Assembly: GCA_965224045.1 (NCBI GenBank)
Contig: CBDCYD010000015.1
Location: 1-64,000, forward strand
Reading direction: 5' to 3'
DNA length: 64,000 nucleotides
Origin: Tectiglobus sp965224045
GTDB taxonomy: Bacteria; Pseudomonadota; Alphaproteobacteria; Rhizobiales; Hyphomicrobiaceae
Below are positions 53,499 through 62,928 of the stretch, piece by piece. Positions within the stretch are counted from its first letter, which is position 1; every line of letters starts with the position of its first letter. Both the position numbers and the translations under genes were made by a program. The notes under the pieces were generated by a model. That model was given only the letters and a program-made list of their open reading frames with translations. It made no database searches and had not been told where the DNA came from.

Positions 53499-53783
53499 TC
53501 ACGGTCCGCCGCTTGGCCATAACGCGGCAATCACGTATTCTCACGCGAATGTGTCCGGTGGAGCCAATTGGTTTTCGCCCAATTCGGACGCTACTGTCAG
53601 TCAATCAAGCGCGAATCCGGAATTGGCGAACATGTGCGAACGCCAATCTCAGGCTGATGCGTTACGTTCGTTTCGCGCAGAAATATGAGCAAATTCTCAA
53701 CCGTTGGAGGGATCTGCCCGTATAGGCGTTGCACGCTCAAGCGCAGGCAATTTCACAATCGTATTGTTTTGGGAGGACACGGA

Positions 53784-54776
53784 ATGACCAGGATTTCGAC
53801 CAACATTACTCGACGCGGCTTTGTCCTCGGCGGGGCTGCGGCCTCGGTGGGAGGAACGATGTCGTGGCATGTGCCGTCCGCATGGGCCAAGGCGCCGATG
53901 GCCGGGGCCGCGATGACGGCATACCGGCGGGTCAAGCTGGGAGGCTTCGAGGTCACGACCGTTTTTGACGGTTTTGCCAATGTGCCCAAGGTTTTCCCCA
54001 TATTCGGGCAGAACCAGACGGCTGATGCGGTTGCCGCCCACCTGAAACAGAATCATCTGCCGGGCAACGCTATGCAGATCGGGTTCACGCCCGTGGTCGT
54101 CAACACAGGCAAAGAGCTCGTTCTGTTCGATACGGGCAATGGTGGCGGGCGCGGCGCAACGCGCGGCCATCTCGTGAAGTCACTGGCACAGGCGGGTTTC
54201 AGCGCGGATCAGATCGACGTGGTCGTGATTACGCACTATCACCCGGACCACATTGGGGGGTTGATCACGGACGGCAAGCCGACGTTCCCCAATGCCCGCT
54301 ACGTTACCGGCGAGGCCGAGAACAACTTCTGGACGTCAAAGGCCGTCTCTGAGAGTTCCGACAAAAACATGCAGGGGCGCTGGAAGCTCGTTGAAGGCAA
54401 AGTGCTGCCACTTGCGGAGAAGTTCACCTACATCAAAGGCGGAAACGATGTCGTCAGCGGGATAACGGCGATCGAAGCATACGGCCACACGCCGGGCCAC
54501 ATGGCCTACAACATCGAGAGCGACGGCAAACGCCTGCTCTTGTGGGCCGACGCCTGCAACCACTACGTCGCATCTCTGCAAAAGCCCGAGTGGCATGTCG
54601 TCTTTGACATGGACAAGGATGCAGCGGTGGCAGCCCGCAAAAAAATTCTGGACATGGCCGCGGCGGACAAAGTAGCGGCGACCGGCTATCACATGCCGTT
54701 CCCAGCGATTGGTTTTGTCGAGCAGTCCGGTGATGCCCACCGCTGGGTGCCGTTGACCTATCAACTGGACCTCTAA
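53784..54776 (+). CDS. MBL-fold metallo-hydrolase, Tat-exported
   Basis: ATG 53784 has GGGAGG nearby and yields 330 residues. The twin-arginine signal (TRRGFVLGGAA) points to folded export. The metal site HYHPDH is at 151-156 with later ligands in YGHTPGHMAY and WADACNH. It is like the lactonase or thioester-type exported hydrolases, but the substrate is unknown. Confidence 0.9.
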   Translation: MTRISTNITRRGFVLGGAAASVGGTMSWHVPSAWAKAPMAGAAMTAYRRVKLGGFEVTTVFDGFANVPKVFPIFGQNQTADAVAAHLKQNHLPGNAMQIGFTPVVVNTGKELVLFDTGNGGGRGATRGHLVKSLAQAGFSADQIDVVVITHYHPDHIGGLITDGKPTFPNARYVTGEAENNFWTSKAVSESSDKNMQGRWKLVEGKVLPLAEKFTYIKGGNDVVSGITAIEAYGHTPGHMAYNIESDGKRLLLWADACNHYVASLQKPEWHVVFDMDKDAAVAARKKILDMAAADKVAATGYHMPFPAIGFVEQSGDAHRWVPLTYQLDL

Positions 54777-54817
54777 ACCCCGGACTTTGAACTCTGTGCT
54801 GGGCACGCGACAAACCA

Positions 54818-54857
54818 GAACATGCGCCCCTGCGTGCGGGGCGCATGTTCTTCTTCC
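54818..54857 (+). terminator. Rho-independent terminator after the MBL gene
   Basis: A perfect 13-base stem (GAACATGCGCCCC with GGGGCGCATGTTC) around a 7-base loop is followed by a T-rich tract (TTCTTCC) from 54851. It lies 42 bases after the stop at 54776. Confidence 0.85.
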
Positions 54858-55015
54858 CCTGGCATGAGGATGCGTTATTTGTCGGAATTGGAATAAATCC
54901 ATCTACCGGACGAGGCCTTAACAGGCGCACAATTTCTTACACGACTATACTCAACCTGAAGATAATAGAATCATAGCCGGCGCTTCTCGCCGCAATTGCA
55001 GGAAAACGCTCAGCA

Positions 55016-55960
55016 GTGGTCGAAAATACTTTTGGTGTTCATCACGTTACCGCCATTTCGAGCACCGCGCAGCGAAGCGTTGCCTTCTACGTCGACGTTC
55101 TCGGACTGTGCCTAGTCAAGCAGACAGTCAATCACGATGACCCTTTGCGCCATCATCTTCTGTTGGGCGATGCATCGGGACGGCCCGGCACGTTGCTGAC
55201 CCTGTTCCCGCGTCCCGATGCTTCGCCGGGCCTGGTTGGTGGCGGGCAGGCAACGTTCCCTGCGTTCTCAGTCCCTGCCGGGGCTCTTGGATACTGGCGG
55301 CGTCGGCTGCGTGGGCACGACGTGCGCCACCACGTCGACGAATGTGTTGCCGGACAAGAGCGCAGCGTATTCCAGGACCCGGACGGCTTGTTGTTTGCGT
55401 TGGTTGAGTGCGCCGACAATCGTACCGCCGGTGCCACATCGAATATCCCAACGGACGTGGCGATCCGTGGTCTCCACAGCATAACGCTCGTACAGCAGTC
55501 GCCGGCGATGATGCCCGAGATTCTCAATGATGTGTTCGGTTTTCGCGAGGTGTGGCTCGAGCGCGTTGGCAGCGCCTTGCACTGCAGATATGCGACCGGC
55601 GGGGGTGCGCCGGGCGCCCTGATCGACGTCCAAATCGATGCCAACATTGCACGCGGGTATGAGGGTATCGGAACAATTCATCACGTTGCCTTAGGCGTCG
55701 AGTCGGAAGCCGAGCAGGCAGAACTGCGGGATCGCCTGAAGGCGGCAGGCCTTGAGCCGACGGACGTCGTAGACCGCGTCTATTTCCGCTCCGTCTACGT
55801 CCGCACACCGGGCGGGATTCTGCTGGAGATTGCAACGCGCGGGCCCGGCGTCTCAGCCGATGAGCCGAAGGATGAACTCGGAAACCGGCTGTGCCTGCCG
55901 GAGCATCTTGAGCCGCGGCGCGACGAAATCGCGGCAGCGCTTGGCCCGATCAGAACATAA
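55016..55960 (+). CDS. VOC-family ring-cleaving dioxygenase-like protein
   Basis: The 314-residue protein has two VOC modules, with HHVTAIS and HSITLV module starts and HHVALGV in the second. It resembles the hydroquinone or catechol extradiol dioxygenases of the MhqO type. Candidate iron ligands are the module-start His residues and Glu in LLEIAT. It starts at GTG 55016. The substrate is inferred only from family. Confidence 0.82.
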   Translation: MVENTFGVHHVTAISSTAQRSVAFYVDVLGLCLVKQTVNHDDPLRHHLLLGDASGRPGTLLTLFPRPDASPGLVGGGQATFPAFSVPAGALGYWRRRLRGHDVRHHVDECVAGQERSVFQDPDGLLFALVECADNRTAGATSNIPTDVAIRGLHSITLVQQSPAMMPEILNDVFGFREVWLERVGSALHCRYATGGGAPGALIDVQIDANIARGYEGIGTIHHVALGVESEAEQAELRDRLKAAGLEPTDVVDRVYFRSVYVRTPGGILLEIATRGPGVSADEPKDELGNRLCLPEHLEPRRDEIAAALGPIRT

Positions 55961-56020
55961 CGGCCTGGCCCGGATCCTCACGTCAGTTTGCCGATGCTGC
56001 CCTAAGGCCGTGGTTGGCGG

Positions 56021-56539
56021 CTATCCACGCCCAAAGATCATGCTGAGACCGAGCAGCGTGTTGTTGACAAAGCGGATTTCGACGACATGACGGTTCTGGC
56101 GAACGGCAATCGTCATTTCCGCGTTGAGCTGTTGACCTGTGACCGCGACACGAAAACCGCCGGGGATGAGATCACCCTTGAGACTGCCGGCAACATTGTA
56201 GGTTCGCTCGCGCCATTCACCACCCAGGGCCTTGCCGTCGTAGGATACTATACTTTCGACTTCTATTTTGCCGCTGGCGCTGGCGCATCTCACAACCTGT
56301 CGCAACTTGGTGCCTTTGGTATTGGTGAGTGTATACGTTGCGCGGCATTTGACGTTTTCCGTCTTGCCATCCTTGAAACCGAGTCGCCCGTGCCCGATCC
56401 ACCAACCGGTCAGAACATCAAACGGTCGCGCCTGCGCACTCGCAGCGCGGACTTCCGCGGCAACCGCAGTCAGTGCGACAAGTAACGTTGCAACCACTAA
56501 AATAACTGGGTTGCGGGAGCTGAGCTGGATGTGGGCCAT
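56021..56539 (-). CDS. Exported conserved protein (lipocalin-like)
   Basis: ATG 56539 gives 172 residues with a signal peptide (VILVVATLLVALTAVAAEV). The beta-rich core has GWWIGHGRLGFKDGK, KCRATYTL and RCASASGKIEVES, a pattern I have seen in a conserved alphaproteobacterial family of unknown function. Two cysteines likely pair. Confidence 0.75.
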   Translation of the reverse strand: MAHIQLSSRNPVILVVATLLVALTAVAAEVRAASAQARPFDVLTGWWIGHGRLGFKDGKTENVKCRATYTLTNTKGTKLRQVVRCASASGKIEVESIVSYDGKALGGEWRERTYNVAGSLKGDLIPGGFRVAVTGQQLNAEMTIAVRQNRHVVEIRFVNNTLLGLSMIFGRG

Positions 56540-56671
56540 GGTCGATGCTTTGGCAATTGTTGGCTTATGACGCTTGCGAGTACCAATAGCTGATTTGGCC
56601 GCACCCCATAAGCCACGCACATCGGATGGTGCAAGGTGCGTTGCCTGAAAGCCATGTCCGAGCAGCGCGCG

Positions 56672-57556
56672 TCAGACCGTGGAAAGACGATCCGCCCGGG
56701 CAAGAACGCGCTTGGCGTTTGCATAGATTGGAACTTCGACCAGAGAGCCGTCGACCTCGACTCTTGCTTCGCCCCGCGCTCGCGCTGCCTCGAACGCTTC
56801 AACGATGACCTTCGCCCTGCCCACTTCCTCGGCGGACGGTGTGAGAACCGCGTTGATTATCCGGGCGTGATCAGCGATGACAGCGCTCTTGGCGTGAAAG
56901 CCCAGGCGACGCGCCGATCGCGCCTCTGCCTCGACACCGGCATGATCTCGCCATGTGTATGGATAATCGACGGCGAGAACTCCGGCGGCGACGCACTCCA
57001 TCAGGAACCGCTGGCGGCAGTACGCCAGTTCGACGCCGTCCGGGCCGCGTTCAGCGCCGAGGTCTGCGGCCAGATCTTCCGACGCCAATAGGCAGGACTT
57101 GACGCGCGGGCTTGCGCTTGCGATCGCATAGGTCTGCATGACGCCACGGGCTGCTTCAATGTTGGGCAGGATTTCGGTTGAACCCGGCGCGATGCCGTTC
57201 GCGCGTTCATGTGCCGTGATCGCTGCATCGAGTTCCTCGATATGATTGGGCTCCGACACTTTGGGCAGGGCGACGATCTCAGGCCCGGCTTGCATTGCCG
57301 CTGTGAGATCCTCATGACCGCAAGCGAACAGTGGATTGATACGCACGGCTGCAACGGCCGGTGAGCGGCGCCAGGCCTCGAAGACCTCCGCCATCAGTGC
57401 ACGCGCCTCATCGCGCCTTGCAGGCGGTGTGAAGTCTTCAAGCTCCTGGATGACGACATCGGCCTGGCTTGCAGGGGCAGACAGCAGGCTGTCGCGCTCC
57501 GCGCCGTTGATGAACAGCCACGACCTGCAGATATCCGTTTTACGCCTGTGGCGCAT
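56672..57556 (-). CDS. HpcH/HpaI aldolase/CitE-family protein (CoA ester lyase-like)
   Basis: It cleaves or hydrolyses an acyl-CoA such as malyl- or citramalyl-CoA. The 294-residue TIM barrel starts SWLFINGAERDSLL and has the family QELEDFTPPARRDEAR, VRINPLF and EIVALPKVSEP. The start at 57556, after GGAAGGAT, was preferred. The exact CoA substrate is not evident. Confidence 0.85.
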   Translation of the reverse strand: MRHRRKTDICRSWLFINGAERDSLLSAPASQADVVIQELEDFTPPARRDEARALMAEVFEAWRRSPAVAAVRINPLFACGHEDLTAAMQAGPEIVALPKVSEPNHIEELDAAITAHERANGIAPGSTEILPNIEAARGVMQTYAIASASPRVKSCLLASEDLAADLGAERGPDGVELAYCRQRFLMECVAAGVLAVDYPYTWRDHAGVEAEARSARRLGFHAKSAVIADHARIINAVLTPSAEEVGRAKVIVEAFEAARARGEARVEVDGSLVEVPIYANAKRVLARADRLSTV

Positions 57557-57740
57557 GGGCGCAATCCTTCCGCAACCGCTCAATTCGGTTTCACTTGCAG
57601 TTCATCGTCGGCTGACACGCTTGTAGCACAGATCGTCGGCATATACGGTCCTTGACCGAGCGGGCGCGCGCCGCCAAAAGCTTGCGCTTGCGGCGGCGGT
57701 CCGCCTTCGCATCGCCTCCCAACGACGGAGCCTCACACGC

Positions 57741-59027
57741 ATGTTTCACTCGTTCTTTCCCAGACCACGGCTATTGTTTGGTTCGTTCGCAGCTTGGGCG
57801 TTGCTGTGCGTGATCGTCTGGTTCGCTGGCGGTCGGGAATGGGGTGGCGGTTTGAGCCTTGGCAGCCTGTTCGGATACGCATATCCGGAGGCATTGGCTG
57901 CAGATGCCGATCAGGCTGCAAAGGCCGCCTTTGCAGCAGCGCAAAAGGGTGCGGTCAACTTCTGGTACTACCAGTATCTCATCGTCGGGTTTGTGTTGTA
58001 CACTGGGTTCTGGATGTGGTTTTCGCCGCACCCATGGAACCGCTGGTCGGTCGCAGGGTCTTCGCTGATCGTGTTCGTCACCTGGTTTCAGGTTCAAATC
58101 GACGTCTGGATCAACGAGTGGTTTGGCCGGTTCTACAATACGATCCAGAAGGCGCTGTCGAAGCCGAACAACATCGAGTCACACGAGTTTACAGACCATC
58201 TTTGGATGTTTGCCCTGATTGCGGCAATCTACATGCTGGTTGCTGTTCTCAACCACTTCTTTACGAGCCACTACGCGTTCCGCTGGCGTACGGCCATGAA
58301 CGACTACTACATGGATCGATGGGGGCGCCTGCGTCACATCGAGGGTGCTTCACAGCGGATCCAGGAGGACACCAAGCGCTTCGCAGCAATTACGGAAGGC
58401 CTCGGCGTGCGCTTTCTCGACTCGGTCATGACGCTGCTCGCGTTTCTGCCAATCCTGTGGGGGCTTTCAAACCACGTCAAAGTCCTGCCGATCGTCGGCG
58501 AGGTGCCGCAGGGGTTGGTGTTCGTCGCCATATTGTGGGCGCTTGGCGGCACGGTGCTGCTTGCAGCCGTCGGCGTAAAACTTCCCGGCCTCGAGTTTCG
58601 CAACCAGCGCGTCGAGGCGGCCTACCGCAAGGAGCTTGTGCTTGGCGAGGAACACGCGGACCGGGCGCAACCGCCCACAATCGGCGAGCTCTTCGGTGAT
58701 GTGCGACGCAATTATTTCCGCCTCTTCTTCCACTACATGTACTTCAATATCGCGCGCTACTCATACTTGCAGTTCAGCGTCATCGTCCCCTACCTCGCGC
58801 TCGCGCCAACAATTGTTTCCGGCACCATTACGCTTGGCATCATGCAACAAATCGTTCGCGCGTTCGGTCGGGTCGAAAGTTCGTTCCAATTTCTCGTGCA
58901 CTCGTGGACGACGATCGTCGAACTCATTTCCATCTACAAGCGCCTGGCAGCGTTCGAGGCGACACTGCAAAACAAGGAATTGAGCGACATCGAGCTCGAG
59001 GTGATGGAACAGCAACCCGCCGAGTGA
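57741..59027 (+). CDS. sbmA: Peptide antibiotic transporter SbmA/BacA
   Basis: A proton-driven importer of peptides such as microcins and proline-rich antimicrobial peptides; BacA is essential for symbiosis in rhizobia. The 428-residue protein has about eight helices in an ABC-membrane-like domain with no ATPase. Characteristic segments are VQIDVWINEWFGRFYNTIQ, RWRTAMNDYYMDRW and RIQEDTKRFA. A gene of this size and pattern is clearly SbmA/BacA rather than a full ABC exporter. Confidence 0.92.
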   Translation: MFHSFFPRPRLLFGSFAAWALLCVIVWFAGGREWGGGLSLGSLFGYAYPEALAADADQAAKAAFAAAQKGAVNFWYYQYLIVGFVLYTGFWMWFSPHPWNRWSVAGSSLIVFVTWFQVQIDVWINEWFGRFYNTIQKALSKPNNIESHEFTDHLWMFALIAAIYMLVAVLNHFFTSHYAFRWRTAMNDYYMDRWGRLRHIEGASQRIQEDTKRFAAITEGLGVRFLDSVMTLLAFLPILWGLSNHVKVLPIVGEVPQGLVFVAILWALGGTVLLAAVGVKLPGLEFRNQRVEAAYRKELVLGEEHADRAQPPTIGELFGDVRRNYFRLFFHYMYFNIARYSYLQFSVIVPYLALAPTIVSGTITLGIMQQIVRAFGRVESSFQFLVHSWTTIVELISIYKRLAAFEATLQNKELSDIELEVMEQQPAE

Positions 59028-59090
59028 TTGCCGCGCCCGGCCTTGCAGAGGCAGTCAAGGCCGGGACGCCACTGGAAGGAGACCCTGGCC

Positions 59091-60305
59091 ATGTCGCTCT
59101 CACCGATCACCAGCCAACCCGCCCGCAATGCGTACGACGTGGTCATCGTCGGTGGGGCCATGATGGGTTCGGCTTCGGCCTGGTTCCTGTCTGCAAACCC
59201 GGACTTCGATGGCACCATACTCGTCGTCGAACGCGATCCGACCTACGAGTTTAGCTCGACGTCACGCACCAACAGTTGCATCCGCCAACAGTTTTCCAAT
59301 CCGCTCAATGTCAAGATTTCCCAGTTCGGCGTCACGTTCTTGCGCAAGTTTCGCGATCACCTTGGCGGCGATCCAGAAATCCCGGATATCGTCCTGCACG
59401 AGTTCGGTTATTTGTACCTTGCCGGCGATGAGACAGCGGCACAGGTCCTCCGTGACAACCACGCCGTCCAGCGCGATCTTGGCGTCGCGACCCGCCTCCT
59501 GTCTCCCGACGACATTGCAACCGAATATCCCTTCTACAATCTCGATGGTATTGTGCTCGGCAGTCACAATCCGGAAAACGAGGGCTATTTCGACGGCAGC
59601 ACCATGTTCGACTGGTGGCGGCGCACCGCGAGACGCAACGGTGCCGAGTATGTCACCAACGAGGTTGTCTCGATTGCGCGTGCAGGCAATCGCGTGACCG
59701 GTGTGACGCTGAAGTCGGGTGAGACGATACAAGCGGGCATTATCGTCAATGCCAGCGGGCCGCGGGCGGCTGCCACGGCAGCGATGGCCGGCATACCGTT
59801 GCCGGTGGAACCGCGCAGGCGGTTTACGTTCGTGTTCACGGCAGAGCAGCCTCTCGAAAGGGATTTGCCGCTTACGATCGACCCATCGGGCGTGCACATG
59901 CGCACGGACGGCGCCAACTATCTCTGCGGTTGCCCGCCAGACGAAGACCACGCAGTGGCCTTCGATGATTTCGACATCGACTATTCCGTCTGGGAGGAAA
60001 AACTGTGGCCGGCAATCGCCAACCGCGTGCCGGCATTCGAAGCCGTCAAGGTGATCAATGCCTGGATCGGCCATTATGCGTTCAACACGTTGGACCATAA
60101 CGCGATCATTGGTGCGCATCCTGAGGTCGGCAATTTCATCTTTGTCAACGGTTTCTCGGGCCATGGCTTCCAGCAGTCGCCGGCCATGGGCCGCGGCGTC
60201 AGTGAGTTGATCATGTATGGTGCCTTTCGTACGCTCGACCTGGGCCAACTCGGCTACGAACGAATTTTGGAAGGGCGGCCTTTCATCGAGAAGGCGATTA
60301 TCTGA
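59091..60305 (+). CDS. FAD-dependent oxidoreductase (DAO/FOXRED-like)
   Basis: 404 residues with AAGGAG before the ATG at 59091. The dinucleotide site DVVIVGGAMMGSASAWFL is at about 16-33 and the C-terminus has GFSGHGFQQSPAMGRGV, typical of amino-acid or sarcosine-type oxidases. The substrate is unknown. It follows sbmA by 63 bases, perhaps cotranscribed. Confidence 0.85.
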   Translation: MSLSPITSQPARNAYDVVIVGGAMMGSASAWFLSANPDFDGTILVVERDPTYEFSSTSRTNSCIRQQFSNPLNVKISQFGVTFLRKFRDHLGGDPEIPDIVLHEFGYLYLAGDETAAQVLRDNHAVQRDLGVATRLLSPDDIATEYPFYNLDGIVLGSHNPENEGYFDGSTMFDWWRRTARRNGAEYVTNEVVSIARAGNRVTGVTLKSGETIQAGIIVNASGPRAAATAAMAGIPLPVEPRRRFTFVFTAEQPLERDLPLTIDPSGVHMRTDGANYLCGCPPDEDHAVAFDDFDIDYSVWEEKLWPAIANRVPAFEAVKVINAWIGHYAFNTLDHNAIIGAHPEVGNFIFVNGFSGHGFQQSPAMGRGVSELIMYGAFRTLDLGQLGYERILEGRPFIEKAII

Positions 60306-60315
60306 TGGCCACGGT

Positions 60316-60609
60316 ATGATTCAAACCGACAATCTTGTTGTGCGCATCGGTGCAACGCTCGTTGCCTCCGGCTGGGCAACAGCTGGCCTGTTTGCCATAA
60401 ATGCAAGCTTCGATGCGCCAACGCCGGAATTGGCAGACCGGGCCTGGTGGATGGGTATCACGTTCGTTCTGGCGGCCGTGATTGCGCTACCGGTAAGCTG
60501 GCTGGTGGCAGACCTCAGCAACATCTGGTGCGTGGCGCCCCGCCGTGCGCCGCCCCCGCGCCTCATCCTCGAGGACAACAACGTCGAGGACCGCGAACGG
60601 GACCGGTAG
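60316..60609 (+). CDS. Small two-helix membrane protein
   Basis: Not recognised. 97 residues from ATG 60316, ten bases after the FAD gene stop. Two helices (IGATLVASGWATAGLFAI and GITFVLAAVIALPVSWLV) and a charged tail. Longer in-frame extensions overlap the FAD gene. Confidence 0.55.
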   Translation: MIQTDNLVVRIGATLVASGWATAGLFAINASFDAPTPELADRAWWMGITFVLAAVIALPVSWLVADLSNIWCVAPRRAPPPRLILEDNNVEDRERDR

Positions 60610-61064
60610 GCCATGTTGCCGATTTTGCGTGCCATGTAAGAGCCGGAACCGCGCCGGACACGATTGGCGCCTGATAGATTGGCATACGTCATTGCATGGA
60701 TGATTTGCGTGCCGTCGCACAGCAGATAAGATAGCGATCGTAGATTTCTCCCGCCGCGGACACGAGCCTCCTCCGGAAAAAGGGCGAGCGATGACAGGAC
60801 ATTTCCTCGGTGACGCCGTGCTGTTTTTCGTCGGGGCGATCGTCGTGTCTTGGATGGTGAGCGCGCTTTGTGGATGGGTCTACCTGGCCTGGCTGCTTTT
60901 GCCGTCCGCTGCCATCGTGCGCAGAATTACGGGCAAGGCGCGACGCTGAACTCATGGCTCCGGTGGGTGTAAGTCGCGGGCAGGCGCAAGCGAGGCGTGG
61001 TTCATGCCGCGCATGTTCAGCGGTGTCGCCGTGACGTTGCATTTCGGAGAGCGGAGCTGTGCCC
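60610..61064. other. Intergenic region containing one possible small gene
   Basis: Of these 455 bases, 60791-60949 hold the short membrane ORF described separately. No other gene or RNA was recognised in the rest. Confidence 0.5.
60791..60949 (+). CDS. Possible 52-residue membrane protein
   Basis: The ATG at 60791 follows AAAAAGGG with good spacing. The peptide begins MTGHFLGDAVLFFVGAIVV, has a hydrophobic middle and ends with a basic tail (IVRRITGKARR). This organisation, positive-inside tail after one or two helices, favours a real gene. No family was recognised. Confidence 0.5.
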   Translation: MTGHFLGDAVLFFVGAIVVSWMVSALCGWVYLAWLLLPSAAIVRRITGKARR

Positions 61065-62255
61065 ATGAACGCTATTGTTGACCAGCATCGTGCACCGGAC
61101 GGCGTTTTGCTGCGGGCAGACGGTGCTGCCAGCGCCGTGCGCGCGGCCGGCACGCACATCGAGCGTCTGCGGGAACTCCCGCACGACCTCCTGAGCAAGT
61201 TGCACGAGGCCCGCTTGTTTCGCCTCCTGCTGCCTAAAGCGCTCGATGGAGACGAGCTTGATCCGGTGATGCTGGCCAGAACAATCGAGATAATTGCCGC
61301 TGCGGATGCGAGCACGGCTTGGTGCCTCGGCCAGGGGGCCGGCTGTGCGATGTCGGCCGCATTTCTTGAACCTGAGCCCGCGCAAGAGATATTTGGTCCA
61401 GCCAATGCCGTACTCGCCTGGGGTGCCGGTATCCAAGGCAAGGCCGTCGCCGTGGACGGGGGATACCGGGTCAGCGGCCGGTGGACCTTTGCCAGCGGCA
61501 GCCGACACGCGACCTGGCTTGGCGGGCACTGTTTCGTGTTTGAGCAGGACGGTAGACCCCGGACCGGTGCAAACGGTCGCCAGGTCGACAGAACGGCGCT
61601 CTTCAGACGAGAGCAGGCTGAGGTTTTCGACGACTGGCAGGTCTTGGGGTTGCGCGGAACCGGAAGTGACAGTTACGCCGTGCAGGAGCTGTTCGTGGCA
61701 GAAGACCATACCATCGACCGCGAAAATCCGGCCGAGTTGCGGGAGACGGGACCTGTTTACAGGCTTTCGACAACCCAGGTTTACGCATCGGCGTTCTCAG
61801 GTCTGATGCTCGGGATCGCGCGCGGGATGCTCGATGACCTGATTGAACTTGCTCGGACTAAGACACCCCGGGGGGCGGCATCATCCCTGCGGGACAGCCA
61901 GATGTTCCACGCCGAACTCGGGCTCCTCGAAGCGCGGCTGCGTGCCGCGCGCGCAGGTCTGCATGCAGCGCTGGAGAACATCTGGTCGGTCGTTGCCAAT
62001 GGCGGCACGCCGGGTATCCAAGAACGCGGCAGCATTCGCCTTGCGACAACCCATGCCATCAACGAGGGGCGGGATGTCGTGGCTGACGCCTACCGCCTTG
62101 CCGGCCAGAATGCGATCTTCGAGAATGCACCGTTCGAGCGTCGCCTCCGGGATGCGCATGCCGCCTCGCAACAGGTGCAAGGGCGCAAGACGCACTATGC
62201 CACGGTGGGGCGCATCCTCCTCGGCCTCGAGCCCGACACCGAGATGTTCATTTAG
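61065..62255 (+). CDS. Acyl-CoA dehydrogenase-family flavoprotein (group D monooxygenase-like)
   Basis: 396 residues of the acyl-CoA-dehydrogenase fold: N-terminal helical domain (RELPHDLLSKLHEARLFRLL), a middle beta domain (RVSGRWTFASGSRHATWLGG) and a C-terminal helical domain. The WTFASG segment is typical of flavin-dependent monooxygenases such as HsaA, DszC and HpaB-like oxygenases. No CoA-specific residue could be identified. ATG 61065 is two codons after a GTG. Confidence 0.85.
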   Translation: MNAIVDQHRAPDGVLLRADGAASAVRAAGTHIERLRELPHDLLSKLHEARLFRLLLPKALDGDELDPVMLARTIEIIAAADASTAWCLGQGAGCAMSAAFLEPEPAQEIFGPANAVLAWGAGIQGKAVAVDGGYRVSGRWTFASGSRHATWLGGHCFVFEQDGRPRTGANGRQVDRTALFRREQAEVFDDWQVLGLRGTGSDSYAVQELFVAEDHTIDRENPAELRETGPVYRLSTTQVYASAFSGLMLGIARGMLDDLIELARTKTPRGAASSLRDSQMFHAELGLLEARLRAARAGLHAALENIWSVVANGGTPGIQERGSIRLATTHAINEGRDVVADAYRLAGQNAIFENAPFERRLRDAHAASQQVQGRKTHYATVGRILLGLEPDTEMFI

Positions 62256-62472
62256 ACTTGTAGACCTGTCACCAGGCTTTGGCCGGTAACGATTGGCGAA
62301 CGCCGACGATGTCGAAATTGAGTCGACGTCGTGCCCGTACATGAACGAAAAATAAAAACTGCATTCAGGATGAGTTCAATGCGCATTGGCTAGGTCTTGG
62401 CGCAAGTGCTGGCGCGATTGCCGACCTGATCGTCGTCAGCAAGCCAGCAACACGCTTCCTGGAGCGACCGTC

Positions 62473-62826
62473 ATGACCCGCACATCGACCCTGATCTTTG
62501 CCGCTCTGGCCGCGAGCATAGCTGCCGGATCGGCCGCACAAGCCAAGACTCCGAAGCTTGGCGCAATCGAGGCCCGCCAGACCTACCATCTCGGTCTCAT
62601 CCGCGAAGGCCGCGCAACCGGCTCGCTGACCTTCTTTGAGGGTTGGAAGCTGAAGCGCGAGCAGCGCCGGATTTCCAAGATCAAGGATGCGTACCTGGCT
62701 GACGGACACCTGAGCCTGAGCGAGCGCCGCGACTTGCGCAACGCTCAGAACCGCGCAGAACGCCACATTTGGCGCGAGCGCACGGATGCCGACGTGCGCG
62801 GATTCTTCTGGCGCATATTCTATTGA
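62473..62826 (+). CDS. Small exported helical protein
   Basis: The ATG at 62473 follows GGAG. It encodes 117 residues: a signal peptide (TLIFAALAASIAAGSAAQA) and a basic helical domain (KREQRRISKIKDAY, SLSERRDLRNAQNRAERHIW). Its pattern matches small exported proteins common in alphaproteobacteria; function unknown. Confidence 0.72.
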   Translation: MTRTSTLIFAALAASIAAGSAAQAKTPKLGAIEARQTYHLGLIREGRATGSLTFFEGWKLKREQRRISKIKDAYLADGHLSLSERRDLRNAQNRAERHIWRERTDADVRGFFWRIFY

Positions 62827-62856
62827 TACTCTTGAGTTCAGGTTTCTTCCCACCTT

Positions 62857-62884
62857 GGGGCCGCAGATGCGGCCCCTTCTTCTT
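62857..62884 (+). terminator. Rho-independent terminator
   Basis: GGGGCCGC, AGAT, GCGGCCCC, then TTCTTCTT: an 8-base GC stem with a T-rich tail, 30 bases after the exported-protein stop. Confidence 0.85.
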
Positions 62885-62907
62885 GCTGCCGGTGGGAACC
62901 GGGCGGG

Positions 62908-62928
62908 CCGGACGGAAAGGCCGTCCGG
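62908..62928. repeat. Inverted repeat directly after the glycosyltransferase stop
   Basis: CCGGACGG, five bases, CCGTCCGG ends one base before the minus-strand gene's stop. No T-run follows on the minus strand, so it may only stabilise the transcript end. Confidence 0.45.
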
